Below, piece after piece: positions 16,307 to 24,544 of a stretch of DNA of 29,509 bases. The notes beneath the pieces were generated by a model, which was not told where the DNA came from, searched no databases, and was given only the letters and a program-made list of their open reading frames with translations. The number at the start of each line of letters is the position of its first letter. The stretch's first letter is position 1. The position numbers were made by a program, and so were the translations under genes. The DNA is from Sulfitobacter sp. (GTDB lineage: Bacteria > Pseudomonadota > Alphaproteobacteria > Rhodobacterales > Rhodobacteraceae). The stretch is from contig JAGXHD010000010.1 in NCBI GenBank assembly GCA_024636395.1, forward strand, positions 1 to 29,509, written 5' to 3'.

Positions 16307-16985
16307 ACCATCGTGCCCGGTGTGAACTGACCAACGTCCAGTTGACGGTCGCAGACCTCATCTCTCGCGGCAGCATCGTGAAAAATGCCGATGATCGCTG
16401 CGCCGCGCGCCTTTGCCTCCGTGATCATCGCAAGCACTATCGCGCGGTTCTTCGGGTCAAGGCTCGCGGTTGGCTCATCCAGCAGGAGCGCAGGATAAGG
16501 ATAGGCAAACCCGCGCGCGATATTCACGCGCTGCTGCTCACCGCCCGAAAAGGTGGTGGGGCTCAGCGACCAGAGGCGCTCGGAAATGTTGAGCCGGGCG
16601 AGCAACTCCTGAGCCGTCTCGAGAGCTTGCGTACACGGCGTGCCCGTCGTCAGCAACGGCTCCGACACAACATCGAGCGTCGAGACGCGCGGAACAACCC
16701 GCAGAAACTGGCTGACATAGCCCAGCGTATTGCGGCGCAGCGCGATAATCTCGCGCGGGCGGCACGGGCCACATCCAGACCACCGATCATGATCCGACCC
16801 GATGCCGTTAGGTAATTGCCATAGATCATGCGCATTAGCGTTGATTTCCCGGCGCCCGATGCGCCGGTTAGCGCAATGCATTCTCCCGGCGCGACAGTCA
16901 GGGAGGCGCCCCGCATGACTGGAATTTCTACCCCGCCCTGATTGTGGAGTACAAAGGATTTCGAGATGTTCTCGATGGAAATCAT
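16303..16985 (-). pseudogene. phnL: C-P lyase ATP-binding protein PhnL, interrupted by a -1 frameshift
   Basis: The ABC-type ATPase PhnL is split over two frames. The first part from ATG 16985 has Walker A (GASGAGKST) and runs to about residue 76 (GGLDVARAA), then goes out of frame and stops at 16650. The second part continues with REIIALRRNTLGYVSQFLRV, then the signature FSGGEQQRVNIARG and Walker B LLLDEPTASLD, ending at 16303. One extra G in the run at 16757-16759 (+ strand), a C on the coding strand, joins them into about 227 residues, the normal PhnL length. PhnL works with PhnGHI in forming ribose 1-phosphonate triphosphate, so a true break should block C-P lyase. All motifs are intact, which argues for a sequencing error or a very recent mutation. 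Confidence 0.88.
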
Positions 16986-16989
16986 GGGC

Positions 16990-17760
16990 TCACACCTGCA
17001 AGACGGAGGAAACAAGAAGCTGCGTATAGGCGTGCTGGGGGTCGTCCAGCACCTGATCGGTCAGACCTGCCTCGATCACATGGCCGTCCTTCATCACCAT
17101 CAGTCGGTCCGCCAGCAGCCGCACCACGGCCAGATCATGGGTCACGATAATGGCGCTCAGGCCTATCTCGCGCACCAACCCACGCAACAAATCAAGCAAC
17201 CGCGCCTGCACCGAAACATCGAGGCCTCCAGTGGGCTCGTCCATGAACACAAGACGCGGGCCCGTCACCAGATTGCGGGCGATTTGCAACCGCTGCTGCA
17301 TCCCGCCGGAAAAAGCCGTAGGCCGGTCATCGATCCAGTCCTCCGTGATCTCGACCCGGCCCAGCCAATCAATCGCCGACGCGCGAATTTTACCATAATG
17401 GCGCGCGTTCACGGCCATCAGCCTCTCGCCCACATTGCCGCCCGCACTCACATTCATCCGCAACCCATCACGGGCATGCTGGTGCACAAAGGCCCAGTCG
17501 GTACGGCCCAGCATCCGGCGCTCCGGCTCAGACATCGTAATCGTATCGCGTAATCCTTCGGCGCGGGTATCAAACCGCACGGCACCTCGGTCCGGCACGA
17601 GATGACCGGCAAGGCAATTGAGCAGGGTCGATTTGCCAGACCCGCTTTCGCCGACAACCCCCATCACCTCACCGGGATACAGATTAAACGACACGTCGGT
17701 GCAACCAATCCGTGCTCCATAAAACTTGGCAACGTTCTCAACCTGCAAAAGCGGGGTCAT
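16990..17760 (-). CDS. phnK: C-P lyase complex ATP-binding protein PhnK
   Basis: This 256-residue ABC-type ATPase has Walker A GESGSGKST, signature FSGGMQQRLQIARN and Walker B LVFMDEPTGGLD, with the H-loop His in IIVTHDLAVV. It is more like the oligopeptide-transporter ATPases than like PhnL, as is typical. PhnK binds the PhnGHIJ core and is required for phosphonate use in vivo; it is not a transporter subunit despite its fold. Its ATG overlaps the phnJ stop (ATGA), and phnL starts 4 bp after its stop. Confidence 0.93.
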   Translation of the reverse strand: MTPLLQVENVAKFYGARIGCTDVSFNLYPGEVMGVVGESGSGKSTLLNCLAGHLVPDRGAVRFDTRAEGLRDTITMSEPERRMLGRTDWAFVHQHARDGLRMNVSAGGNVGERLMAVNARHYGKIRASAIDWLGRVEITEDWIDDRPTAFSGGMQQRLQIARNLVTGPRLVFMDEPTGGLDVSVQARLLDLLRGLVREIGLSAIIVTHDLAVVRLLADRLMVMKDGHVIEAGLTDQVLDDPQHAYTQLLVSSVLQV

Positions 17761-18626
17761 GCCGCATCCTCCTTATGGGGTAGACCCTGTGTGCCTACAT
17801 GACCCTGCCTGCGACGTGTGGCGCAATAATCGGTATCGGAGCACATGAACATTCGCCCGCCCTGATCATCCACGATCAGCTCATCGAGATAACTCACCTC
17901 GGACCCACAAAGATCACAGGCGTGATCTGCCTTGGTCGGCTGAAAGGGATAATCTTCAAAATCGAGGCTCACGACTTTCGTATACGGCGGCAACGCATAA
18001 ATCCGCTGCTCCCGCCCGGCGCCAAAAAGCTGTATGCCCGCCATCTCAAGCTTCGGATTATCGAACTTAGGGATCGGCGAGGGATCCATCATGTACCGCC
18101 CCTCGACCTTCACCGGATAGGCATAGGCCGTCGCGATATCGCCGTGCTGGCTGATATCCTCATAAAGCTTCACATGCATCAACCCGTATTCCTCCAGCCC
18201 ATGCATCTTGCGGGTCTCCACCTCCGACGGCTCCAGAAAACGCAGCGGCTCCGGGATCGGCACCTGATAAACAAGGATCTGATCCGACCGCAAATCCTGT
18301 TCGGGGATGCGATGGCGTGTCTGGATTACGCTCGCCTCCGCAGTCGCCTCAGTTACCGCCACACCGGCGGTCTTTTGAAAAAACCGTCGGATCGACACCG
18401 CATTGGTCGTGTCGTCCGCGCCCTGATCAATGACCTTGAAGGTATCATCGGGCGTCAGTACCGCAGCCGAGACCTGCACACCCCCCGTCCCCCAGCCATA
18501 GGGCATCGGCATCTCGCGGCTGGCAAACGGCACCTGATAGCCGGGGATCGCCAACCCCTTCAGGATCGCGCGGCGGATCATCCGCTTTGTTTGCTCGTCC
18601 AGATAAGCAAAGTTATAGTCGCTCAT
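17757..18626 (-). CDS. phnJ: Alpha-D-ribose 1-methylphosphonate 5-phosphate C-P lyase
   Basis: This 289-residue radical SAM enzyme cleaves the carbon-phosphorus bond. The family's CX2CX21CX5C cluster is present at Cys237, Cys240, Cys262 and Cys268. The glycyl-radical region PGYQVPFASREMPMPYGWG (from about residue 28, radical Gly about 29) is conserved. Length is normal. The product is methane or another hydrocarbon plus ribose 1,2-cyclic phosphate 5-phosphate. It is coupled by ATGA overlaps to phnI before and phnK after. All catalytic residues are intact, so the core reaction should work if the complex assembles. Confidence 0.96.
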   Translation of the reverse strand: MSDYNFAYLDEQTKRMIRRAILKGLAIPGYQVPFASREMPMPYGWGTGGVQVSAAVLTPDDTFKVIDQGADDTTNAVSIRRFFQKTAGVAVTEATAEASVIQTRHRIPEQDLRSDQILVYQVPIPEPLRFLEPSEVETRKMHGLEEYGLMHVKLYEDISQHGDIATAYAYPVKVEGRYMMDPSPIPKFDNPKLEMAGIQLFGAGREQRIYALPPYTKVVSLDFEDYPFQPTKADHACDLCGSEVSYLDELIVDDQGGRMFMCSDTDYCATRRRQGHVGTQGLPHKEDAA

Positions 18627-19765
18627 GTCACCGCCCCCTCCTTCATTTTTCCACTCAAGTTCCCGCCGGAGGCTTCTGCACTCTCTGCCTGTGCCGCCTT
18701 CGGCACTTGAGCCTCCCGCCGCAGCTTACGGATCAGCTCCAACTCTGACTGGAAATCGACGTAGTGAGGCAGCTTGATATGCTCGAGGAACCCCGTCGCC
18801 TGAATGTTGTCGCTGTGATAAAGTACGAATTCCTCGTCCTGTGCGGGCGCACCAAGGTTATCCTCGCCAAGCTCCTTCCAGCGCAGTGCGCGGTCTACCA
18901 ACGCCATCGAGATCGCCTTGCGCTCGCTCATCCCGAACACCAGCCCGTAGCCCCGCGTGAATTGAGGAGGCTGGGTCTTGGAGCCCTGAAACTGGTTGAC
19001 CGTTTCGCATTCCGTCGCCGTGATCTCACCGATCTCGATGGCAAACCCCAACTCGGGGATCTCCATCTCCACCGCCACCGAACCGATGCGCAGCTCGGCC
19101 ACGAAGGCGTGATTGCGCGCGTATCCGCGCTGGGTCGAGTAGGCCAATCCAAGAATGAACCCCTCGTCCCCACGGGTGAGCGATTGCAGGCGAAGCGCAC
19201 GGCTCGCGGGCAGCTCAAGCGGCATGCGGGTCAGATCGGCAGGCACATCAGCACCTTCGGGCTCACGCTGGATCAAATCCTCCCGATCAAGGAACGACAT
19301 GATATGCGGTGTCGCCCCCTCGTATGGCGTGCCGGTTTGAACCGGTGCAACCTCACCGTCGGCAGCGAGTTTGAAATCGAGCAGGCGGTGCGTGTAGTCG
19401 AACGTCGGGCCAAGCACCTGCCCTCCAGGCGCATCCTTAAACGTGGCGGACACACGCCTGTCGCACACCATCGCCTCCGTCTCGATCGGGGTCGAGCCGC
19501 CGAAGCGCGGCAGCGTGGTTCGGTAGGCCCGGATCAGGAAGATCGCTTCGATCAGATCTCCGCGCGCCTGCTTGATCGCCAGCGCCGCCAGATCGGGATC
19601 GAAAAGCGAGCCTTCTGCCATCACACGATTGACCGCCAGTGCGAGCTGCTCGCGGATTTGTGCGACACCCAGCTCCGCGACAGCCTTGTCGCCGCGCCGC
19701 TCCTCGGCGAGCCATGCATGCGCGTTATCGATCGCACGCTCACCACCCTTTACAGCCACATACAT
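18623..19765 (-). CDS. phnI: C-P lyase core subunit PhnI (nucleosidase)
   Basis: This 380-residue protein has the start MYVAVKGGERAIDNAHAWL, characteristic of PhnI. The region TFDYTHRLLDFKLAADGE and the C-terminal SDNIQATGFLEHIKLPHYVD are also conserved. With PhnG, PhnH and PhnL it displaces adenine from ATP with a phosphonate, giving ribose 1-phosphonate 5-triphosphate. The ATG shares its A with the phnH TGA. The last 30 residues are Ala/Glu/Lys-rich and probably disordered. It lies in the cytoplasmic PhnGHIJ core complex. Confidence 0.95.
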   Translation of the reverse strand: MYVAVKGGERAIDNAHAWLAEERRGDKAVAELGVAQIREQLALAVNRVMAEGSLFDPDLAALAIKQARGDLIEAIFLIRAYRTTLPRFGGSTPIETEAMVCDRRVSATFKDAPGGQVLGPTFDYTHRLLDFKLAADGEVAPVQTGTPYEGATPHIMSFLDREDLIQREPEGADVPADLTRMPLELPASRALRLQSLTRGDEGFILGLAYSTQRGYARNHAFVAELRIGSVAVEMEIPELGFAIEIGEITATECETVNQFQGSKTQPPQFTRGYGLVFGMSERKAISMALVDRALRWKELGEDNLGAPAQDEEFVLYHSDNIQATGFLEHIKLPHYVDFQSELELIRKLRREAQVPKAAQAESAEASGGNLSGKMKEGAVT

Positions 19766-20325
19766 CAGCTAACCCTCGTCGTACGGGGCAAGGCCGCGAG
19801 GTTGCCCCCGTTGGTGAATATAAAATCAAGCCCCAGAGGATAGAGCCGTGCATTCTCCTGAAACAAGGCAGTCTCGGGCAAAGACAAATAGTTCTGGTCT
19901 TTGATCCCCGGACCTTCCAGCACTGCCCCCGTATTGGTCAGGGCATCCATCTCGACGATAAGCGTCGCAGAGCGGTCGGGGTATTCGGAGGTGCCGCGCG
20001 CGAGGTCAGGGAAAGGTATGGATTCCCAGACGCCAATGGCAAACATCGCATCGGCGGCGCCTACAAACGGTGCGCCGGTGTGGAAAGTGACCCAATCACG
20101 GATCTGGGGGGTATCAAAGCCTCCGGCAAGAAACAGCGGGGTCTCGGGATCGCACAGCGTCAGCACAACTGCTCCGGCGGCAACGGAGAGCGGCGCCGGA
20201 GGCTGCGCGCCCGAGATCTCGAAAATCTCTCCAGGCCGCGCCATGGCCGTCATCACGGCACGAAAAGCATGGGCTGCATCGATCGGTATGTTGGCAAAGC
20301 CCCCTTCGAGAATATGCGCCTCCAT
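19765..20325 (-). CDS. phnH: C-P lyase core subunit PhnH
   Basis: This 186-residue protein matches PhnH by its position and by the segment AFRAVMTAMARPGEIFEI followed by a Leu/Asp-rich core (VVLTLCDPETPLFL). PhnH is a PLP-transferase-fold protein without a known active site that is a structural subunit of the PhnGHIJ core. The frame includes a TTG one codon earlier (20328), but the ATG at 20325 overlaps the phnG TGA by one base (TGATG) and is the likelier start. The stop overlaps the phnI start. Confidence 0.93.
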   Translation of the reverse strand: MEAHILEGGFANIPIDAAHAFRAVMTAMARPGEIFEISGAQPPAPLSVAAGAVVLTLCDPETPLFLAGGFDTPQIRDWVTFHTGAPFVGAADAMFAIGVWESIPFPDLARGTSEYPDRSATLIVEMDALTNTGAVLEGPGIKDQNYLSLPETALFQENARLYPLGLDFIFTNGGNLAALPRTTRVS

Positions 20326-20780
20326 CAATCCTCTCCCCGTACCATCGTAAAGAAATCGACCTTCGTCGCCGCCGCCTTCGCCGCGCGGATAGCCTTTGCC
20401 TGCGCCGCCGCCTCGCGTAGCGGCGCAAGCACCGCCACTTCAACGCGCGCGCTCGCATCGGTTTGCATCAGGGCATCCACCAGCGCCGCGCAATGCGCCT
20501 GCGCCTTGTCACGCCCCTGAACGTAGCCATGCCCCACAGCGCCACAGCCGAGCTTTACGCTCGCGCGGGTGACTGTCATCTCTCCCAGATTGAAGGCGGC
20601 CCCGACAGCGCCGGCACGCCCGCGGACCATGACGCCGCCGATCTCGGGTGCGCGCAGGACCTTATGCTCCGGCTCCGCGCCGGATGCCTGCCACAGCCGA
20701 GCGAGATCCGCCGCCTTCGATTTGGCCAACAGCCCAAGCCATTCTTTACGCGCAGCGTTTGGATCACCCATCATATTCAT
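20325..20780 (-). CDS. phnG: C-P lyase core subunit PhnG
   Basis: This 151-residue protein fits PhnG. The segments EIGGVMVRGRAGAVGAAFNL and GEMTVTRASVKLGCGAVGHG, followed by YVQGRDKAQAHCAALVDAL, are the conserved core. It is the first gene of the C-P lyase operon, 93 bp from the divergent phnF. AAAGG lies upstream of the ATG at 20780; a second in-frame ATG pair follows within four codons. A strong promoter and a palindromic operator lie just upstream on this strand, so it should be under PhnF control. Confidence 0.94.
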   Translation of the reverse strand: MNMMGDPNAARKEWLGLLAKSKAADLARLWQASGAEPEHKVLRAPEIGGVMVRGRAGAVGAAFNLGEMTVTRASVKLGCGAVGHGYVQGRDKAQAHCAALVDALMQTDASARVEVAVLAPLREAAAQAKAIRAAKAAATKVDFFTMVRGED

Positions 20781-20795
20781 CTAGACACCTTTCTC

Positions 20796-20811
20796 AGTTG
20801 TATATACAACT
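20796..20811. promoter_or_regulatory. 16-bp perfect palindrome, probable PhnF operator
   Basis: AGTTGTATATACAACT is an exact inverted repeat centred between phnG and phnF. It starts 6 bases downstream of the phnG -10 box, so a bound dimer would cover the transcription start. HutC-subfamily GntR regulators, to which PhnF belongs, bind short AT-centred palindromes of this kind. The direct repeat CTAGACA flanks it (20781-20787 and 20810-20816). Confidence 0.75.
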
Positions 20812-20825
20812 AGACAAATTATAGT
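20798..20825 (+). promoter_or_regulatory. Possible phnF promoter overlapping the operator
   Basis: TTGTAT (20798-20803) and TATAGT (20820-20825) are separated by 16 bases on the + strand. The -35 lies inside the palindrome and the -10 overlaps that of the divergent phnG promoter. If real, PhnF would repress its own gene as well. This is weaker than the phnG promoter. Confidence 0.4.
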
Positions 20826-20846
20826 GTAGGCCATGCGCCCTGCCAA
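20818..20846 (-). promoter_or_regulatory. Sigma-70-type promoter for phnGHIJKLN
   Basis: On the - strand, TTGGCA (20846-20841) and a perfect TATAAT (20823-20818) are separated by exactly 17 bases. Transcription would start near 20811, inside or at the edge of the palindrome, and phnG begins about 30 bases further on. Confidence 0.75.
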
Positions 20847-20873
20847 TCCCTCGAAGTATGAAGTTTTCATGAC

Positions 20874-21587
20874 ATGACCCGAGCTACGCCCATCTGGGAA
20901 GCCATCGCCGCAACCCTGCGCCATGAGATTGCGCAGCACCTCTACGCTGCGGGTGACAAGCTGCCGACCGAGGCCAAGCTCGCCGCCCGTTTTGGGGTAA
21001 ACCGGCATACCGTGCGCCGCGCGTTGGGCGCCCTTGCCGACGAAGGGCTGGTTCACGCACGGCGAGGCGCGGGCGTATTCGTGACCATGACCCCGACCGA
21101 GTATCCCATCGGGCGGCGCGTGCGCTTCCATCAGAATTTGGCCGCCGCGGGGCGCACTCCGACCAAAAAGGTGTTGATGCGCGAAACCCGCGTGGTGCAT
21201 GTGGCCGAAGCCGAAGCGCTGGAGATACCGCAGGGCGAGCAAGTGCATGTCTATGAGGGATTATCGCTTGCCGAAGGCAGACCCATCGCCCTGTTTCGGA
21301 GTGTTTTTCCAGCCGCAAGGTTCCCCGCCCTGCTCGAACGCCTCGGCACCGATCCCTCCGTTACCGCAGCGCTGACAGCCTGTGGAGTGGCAGACTATAC
21401 GCGCGCCTCCACGCGGGTGAATGCAAAGCTCGCCACCGCAACCCAAGCGCTCCACCTCCAGATTGCCGAACTTGCACCGATTCTGCGCACCATCGGCGTC
21501 AACGTGGACCTCGACGGGATCCCCGTCGAAGTGGGCCGGACGTGGTTTGCGGGTGACAAGGTGACGCTTACGCTTTCGGAGCCCTGA
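20874..21587 (+). CDS. phnF: PhnF, GntR/HutC-family transcriptional regulator
   Basis: This 237-residue protein has an N-terminal winged helix (residues 1-75) with the GntR pattern LPTEAKLAARFGVNRHTVRR and a wing DEGLVHARRGAGVFV. A UTRA ligand-binding domain follows (about 90-235). PhnF regulators repress phosphonate genes and are released by a phosphonate-related ligand, but the ligand here is unknown. The gene is divergent from phnG with the palindrome between them, which supports local control and autoregulation. A hexapeptide transferase gene converges on it from the right. Confidence 0.92.
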   Translation: MTRATPIWEAIAATLRHEIAQHLYAAGDKLPTEAKLAARFGVNRHTVRRALGALADEGLVHARRGAGVFVTMTPTEYPIGRRVRFHQNLAAAGRTPTKKVLMRETRVVHVAEAEALEIPQGEQVHVYEGLSLAEGRPIALFRSVFPAARFPALLERLGTDPSVTAALTACGVADYTRASTRVNAKLATATQALHLQIAELAPILRTIGVNVDLDGIPVEVGRTWFAGDKVTLTLSEP

Positions 21588-21679
21588 GCGATCATAAACC
21601 CTGCCGCGAGGTCGCTCGGAGCGTGCTCGGCAGCACCAAGGCAACAGGGCACTCCCGCGCGTCGGTAGGGGCAGCAATC

Positions 21680-21701
21680 CCGGCGATGTTGCGATCGCCG
21701 G
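21680..21701. terminator. Hairpin between convergent phnF and hexapeptide transferase
   Basis: CCGGCGAT and ATCGCCGG form a perfect 8-bp stem with a 6-base loop immediately after the transferase stop codon. On the + strand ATTTTT follows about ten bases later. Its position between converging genes suggests a shared terminator, but no T-run directly abuts the stem. Confidence 0.5.
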
Positions 21702-22316
21702 TCAGGCATATTTTTCCAGAAAGGCTTCCGCGCTGAGGCTGCGAAAACCCTCCAACGCAGCGTGCAACCGCGCGTGCGGCCAATCCCACCAGGCGAGGTC
21801 CATCATCCGCTCCGCGACGTCAGGCGCAAAGCGCGGACGCAGCGGGACCGCCGGTATGCCCCCGACAATCATATAGGGGGCTACATTCTTGGTCACGATC
21901 GCGCCGCCGGCGACGACCGCACCGTGCCCGATTGTCACCTCGGGCCGCACCTGCGCGCCGTGGCCCAGCCATGTATCGTGCCCGATCTCGGTCCGCCGGG
22001 TGCGCCGGTGATCAAACCATGCCGCGTCATGGCTAGCACCTTCAAAATAGTCGGCCGAGCGGTAGTGAAAGTGGTGCAGGCTGGCCTTCTCCATCGGGTG
22101 ATCCGTCGCCCCGATCCGCACGAAGGCCGCGATGTTGGAGAATTTGCCGACGGTCGTATTGGCGATGTCCGCGTAACGGTCGCAATAGGAGTAGTCCCCG
22201 ATGTGGCTGTGTGCGAGGCGGCTGCCCTTGCCGATCTCGACAAACGCACCGTAAGTCACATCGTTAACCTCGCAGTCGGGGTGAATGAAGGGCTCCGCTT
22301 GGGACAGGCGCGGCAT
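21702..22316 (-). CDS. Phosphonate-locus acyltransferase with hexapeptide repeats
   Basis: This 204-residue left-handed beta-helix protein has hexapeptide repeats (for example THIGDYSYCD-like turns and VTIGHGAVVAGGAIVTKNV) and the active-site region DHPMEKASLHHFHYR. It resembles xenobiotic/chloramphenicol acetyltransferases and belongs to the transferase family often found in phn operons. It may acylate an aminophosphonate or a toxic analogue, a role like PhnO, but the substrate is not known. Its ATG overlaps the phnE2 stop (TGATG), so it is the last gene of the phnCDEE run. Confidence 0.88.
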   Translation of the reverse strand: MPRLSQAEPFIHPDCEVNDVTYGAFVEIGKGSRLAHSHIGDYSYCDRYADIANTTVGKFSNIAAFVRIGATDHPMEKASLHHFHYRSADYFEGASHDAAWFDHRRTRRTEIGHDTWLGHGAQVRPEVTIGHGAVVAGGAIVTKNVAPYMIVGGIPAVPLRPRFAPDVAERMMDLAWWDWPHARLHAALEGFRSLSAEAFLEKYA

Positions 22317-23614
22317 CAGTGGCCTCCCTCGTCACCCTTGATCAGCTTACGGCGCAGCCATCCTGAGAGCGTATCCATGAAGATAACCAACAGGATGATG
22401 AGCACTATGTAATAACTTACCTCTTCCCAGTCCTTCTGCGTCGCAATTGCCTGTGTAAGCAGCAAGCCGATCCCTCCCCCTGTAATCGCCCCAATGATCG
22501 TTGCGGACCTTGTGTTTGATTCCAGATGATACAGGACTTGGCTTAGCAGAACCGGTGTAATTTGCGGGATTACGCCGAAACGGTACCGTTGCAGCGGCTT
22601 TGCGCCTGTTGAGGCGACCCCCTCGATCTGCTTTTCGTCTACATTCTCTAGCGCCTCTGAGAAAAGTTTGCCGAAGGATCCGGTATCGGTCAGCAGGATC
22701 GCGAGCGCGCCGGTCATAGGACCAGGGCCGAATGCCCTGCTCAACACGATGGTCCAGATCAGCCCGTCCACCCCGCGCAGGAAATCAAACACCCGCCGCG
22801 CTGCAAAGCGAAACACGCCCAGTGGCGTAAAGTTTCGCGCCGCCAGAAAAGCCAGCGGCAGTGCGATCATCGCCGCACCGAATGTGCCCAGAAACGCCAT
22901 CAGCAGTGTTTCGAGCAGCGCCCAAAACACGTCGCCATGCCGCCACATCGTGTTCGTCCAGAACGCATTTGCAATTGCTCCAGCCTCTCCCGTGATCGCG
23001 CGCGACACCAACTCTCCCGCGCCTACCCCGTAGTAAGGACTGTCGAGCGTAAAAAAGAAGATCTCCCATCCGATGCTGTATTTGAACACCTCCGCGCGGT
23101 TTCTTGTGATCGTAAGACGTCCCGCATCCGTGGCGATCATCACCCGATTTTTGGACGCATTGATATAGTCGGGCATCGCACCGGGGGGAAATGTCGCGTT
23201 CACTCCGGTCTCGTCGGGCTGCGCCGTCACGGTGCCATAGCCCGGAATATCGTAGCGTATCTCCGGCCCCAAAGTGATCAAATGCCCTGTGCCCAGATCA
23301 ACGGTCGTGACATCGCCCGCGCTCACCCAATCGGGCATCATCCCCTCGGGGTATTGCGCCTTGCGCTCTCCCTCGATCGACATTGTGATGACCCCATCAC
23401 GGTTGTCCTGTGTGATGTGCGTTTTGTAGCTGTAGCTGTCGGAGACGAGGGTGCGGGCATTATCGAGGCTAATTCGATCACCCAGACCGGCGATATCGAA
23501 AGCGATGAAGATATAGGCGAAATAAGCGACGATGACCAAAGGCACCGCCAGCGTCATACGCTTTTTCAGCCTGAAGCGTCCAACGGTCTGCATCTGAAGA
23601 GTTGCGGTGTTCAT
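22316..23614 (-). CDS. phnE: Phosphonate ABC transporter permease PhnE2, long form
   Basis: This 432-residue permease has the PhnE-type C-terminal transmembrane domain, including the ATPase-coupling loop SEALENVDEKQIEGVASTGA. It is about 140 residues longer than usual PhnE. After a first membrane helix (about residues 22-42) comes a soluble, beta-rich stretch of roughly 150 residues, predicted periplasmic, before the remaining helices start near residue 232. Paired long PhnE2 permeases are known in alphaproteobacterial phosphonate transporters. It probably forms a heterodimer with PhnE1. Its start overlaps the phnE1 stop (ATGA). Confidence 0.9.
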   Translation of the reverse strand: MNTATLQMQTVGRFRLKKRMTLAVPLVIVAYFAYIFIAFDIAGLGDRISLDNARTLVSDSYSYKTHITQDNRDGVITMSIEGERKAQYPEGMMPDWVSAGDVTTVDLGTGHLITLGPEIRYDIPGYGTVTAQPDETGVNATFPPGAMPDYINASKNRVMIATDAGRLTITRNRAEVFKYSIGWEIFFFTLDSPYYGVGAGELVSRAITGEAGAIANAFWTNTMWRHGDVFWALLETLLMAFLGTFGAAMIALPLAFLAARNFTPLGVFRFAARRVFDFLRGVDGLIWTIVLSRAFGPGPMTGALAILLTDTGSFGKLFSEALENVDEKQIEGVASTGAKPLQRYRFGVIPQITPVLLSQVLYHLESNTRSATIIGAITGGGIGLLLTQAIATQKDWEEVSYYIVLIILLVIFMDTLSGWLRRKLIKGDEGGH

Positions 23615-24495
23615 AGGGTTATCTCCGCGCTGGGGCTGCCGTGAGTCAATCTGTTGCGCAGCATGCTCGATAACTGGTCCACCACCACGATTGTACCGAA
23701 CAGCAGAATAAAGATTGCTGCGGCCTCGTCGTATTTGCCAACGCCCCAGCTCATCGTATTGCGTAGATCATAGCCGATCCCGCCCGCGCCCACGAAACCG
23801 AGAATGGCGGAAGCCCGGATGTTGATTTCGAAGCGCAGCAGCGCGTAGCTCAAATAATTGGGCGCGACCTGCGGGATTACACCCAGCCACATCCGCTGTG
23901 TCCAGTTCGCTCCGGCAGATTCCAATCCCTCCACCGGTTTAAGCGAAGCATTCTCGTTGACCTCGGAGAACAGCTTTCCCAACGCACCGACGGTGTGCAG
24001 CGCAATGGCGATCATCGCGGGCACGGGCCCCCCGCCCAGCATAAAGATCAGCACGAGCGCTATCACAATCTCGGGCACGGCGCGCAGGATATCGAGCACA
24101 CGGCGTAGCGGCCCGATCAGCCAAGGTACTGGCGCAAAACCGCGGGTCACAAGCAAGGAGATCACCAGCCCGACCAAAGCACCCAGCAGTGTAGAGGCGG
24201 CCGCGATGTTGATGGTCTCGATCAGCGAGGGAAAATAGGTCGCAAGGTACCCCGGCATCAGATGCGCACGCTCTACAGCCTCGCCGAACATGGCGGCAGG
24301 AAAATCAAAGACATTTCCAAGCCCTTCCCAGAAACCGCCCGCATTGCGACCCTCCGCCACAACAAAGCCGGACATGAAAAGCGCGAGAAACACCACCAAC
24401 ATGATGAAATTCATCAGCCGTTTGGCTTTAATCTGCGCCAGATAGGTTTTGCTCATTTGCGCCGCAGCTGCCTGCGAGTGTCCGGTGTCACTCAT
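23611..24495 (-). CDS. phnE: Phosphonate ABC transporter permease PhnE1
   Basis: This 294-residue inner-membrane protein has about six helices. The coupling loop SEVNENASLKPVEGLESAGA and the conserved FVGAGGIGYDLRNTM near the C-terminus are PhnE features. It forms the membrane channel with PhnE2, energised by PhnC and fed by PhnD. The N-terminal 25 residues are Ala/Gln/Lys-rich and cytoplasmic. A strong hairpin separates it from phnD upstream, which may lower its expression relative to the binding protein. Confidence 0.93.
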   Translation of the reverse strand: MSDTGHSQAAAAQMSKTYLAQIKAKRLMNFIMLVVFLALFMSGFVVAEGRNAGGFWEGLGNVFDFPAAMFGEAVERAHLMPGYLATYFPSLIETINIAAASTLLGALVGLVISLLVTRGFAPVPWLIGPLRRVLDILRAVPEIVIALVLIFMLGGGPVPAMIAIALHTVGALGKLFSEVNENASLKPVEGLESAGANWTQRMWLGVIPQVAPNYLSYALLRFEINIRASAILGFVGAGGIGYDLRNTMSWGVGKYDEAAAIFILLFGTIVVVDQLSSMLRNRLTHGSPSAEITL

Positions 24496-24520
24496 TGATT
24501 ATCCCCGATGCTAAAATACC

Positions 24521-24544
24521 GGCCCCGCCACAAGTGACGGGGCC
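24521..24544 (-). terminator. Stem-loop between phnD and phnE1, probable attenuator or mRNA stabiliser
   Basis: GGCCCCG and CGGGGCC form a 7-bp GC stem, extended by CAC/GTG past one mismatch, with a 2-base loop. On the - strand it lies 27 bp after the phnD stop and is followed by GGTATTTTAG. Such hairpins after binding-protein genes commonly favour high binding-protein to permease ratios, either by partial termination or by blocking 3' decay. Confidence 0.65.

Noticed and set aside
17799..19843. Long + strand frames opposite phnJ and phnI (303 and 359 codons)
   Set aside because: They mirror two strongly conserved C-P lyase genes and have Arg/His/Leu-rich shadow composition.
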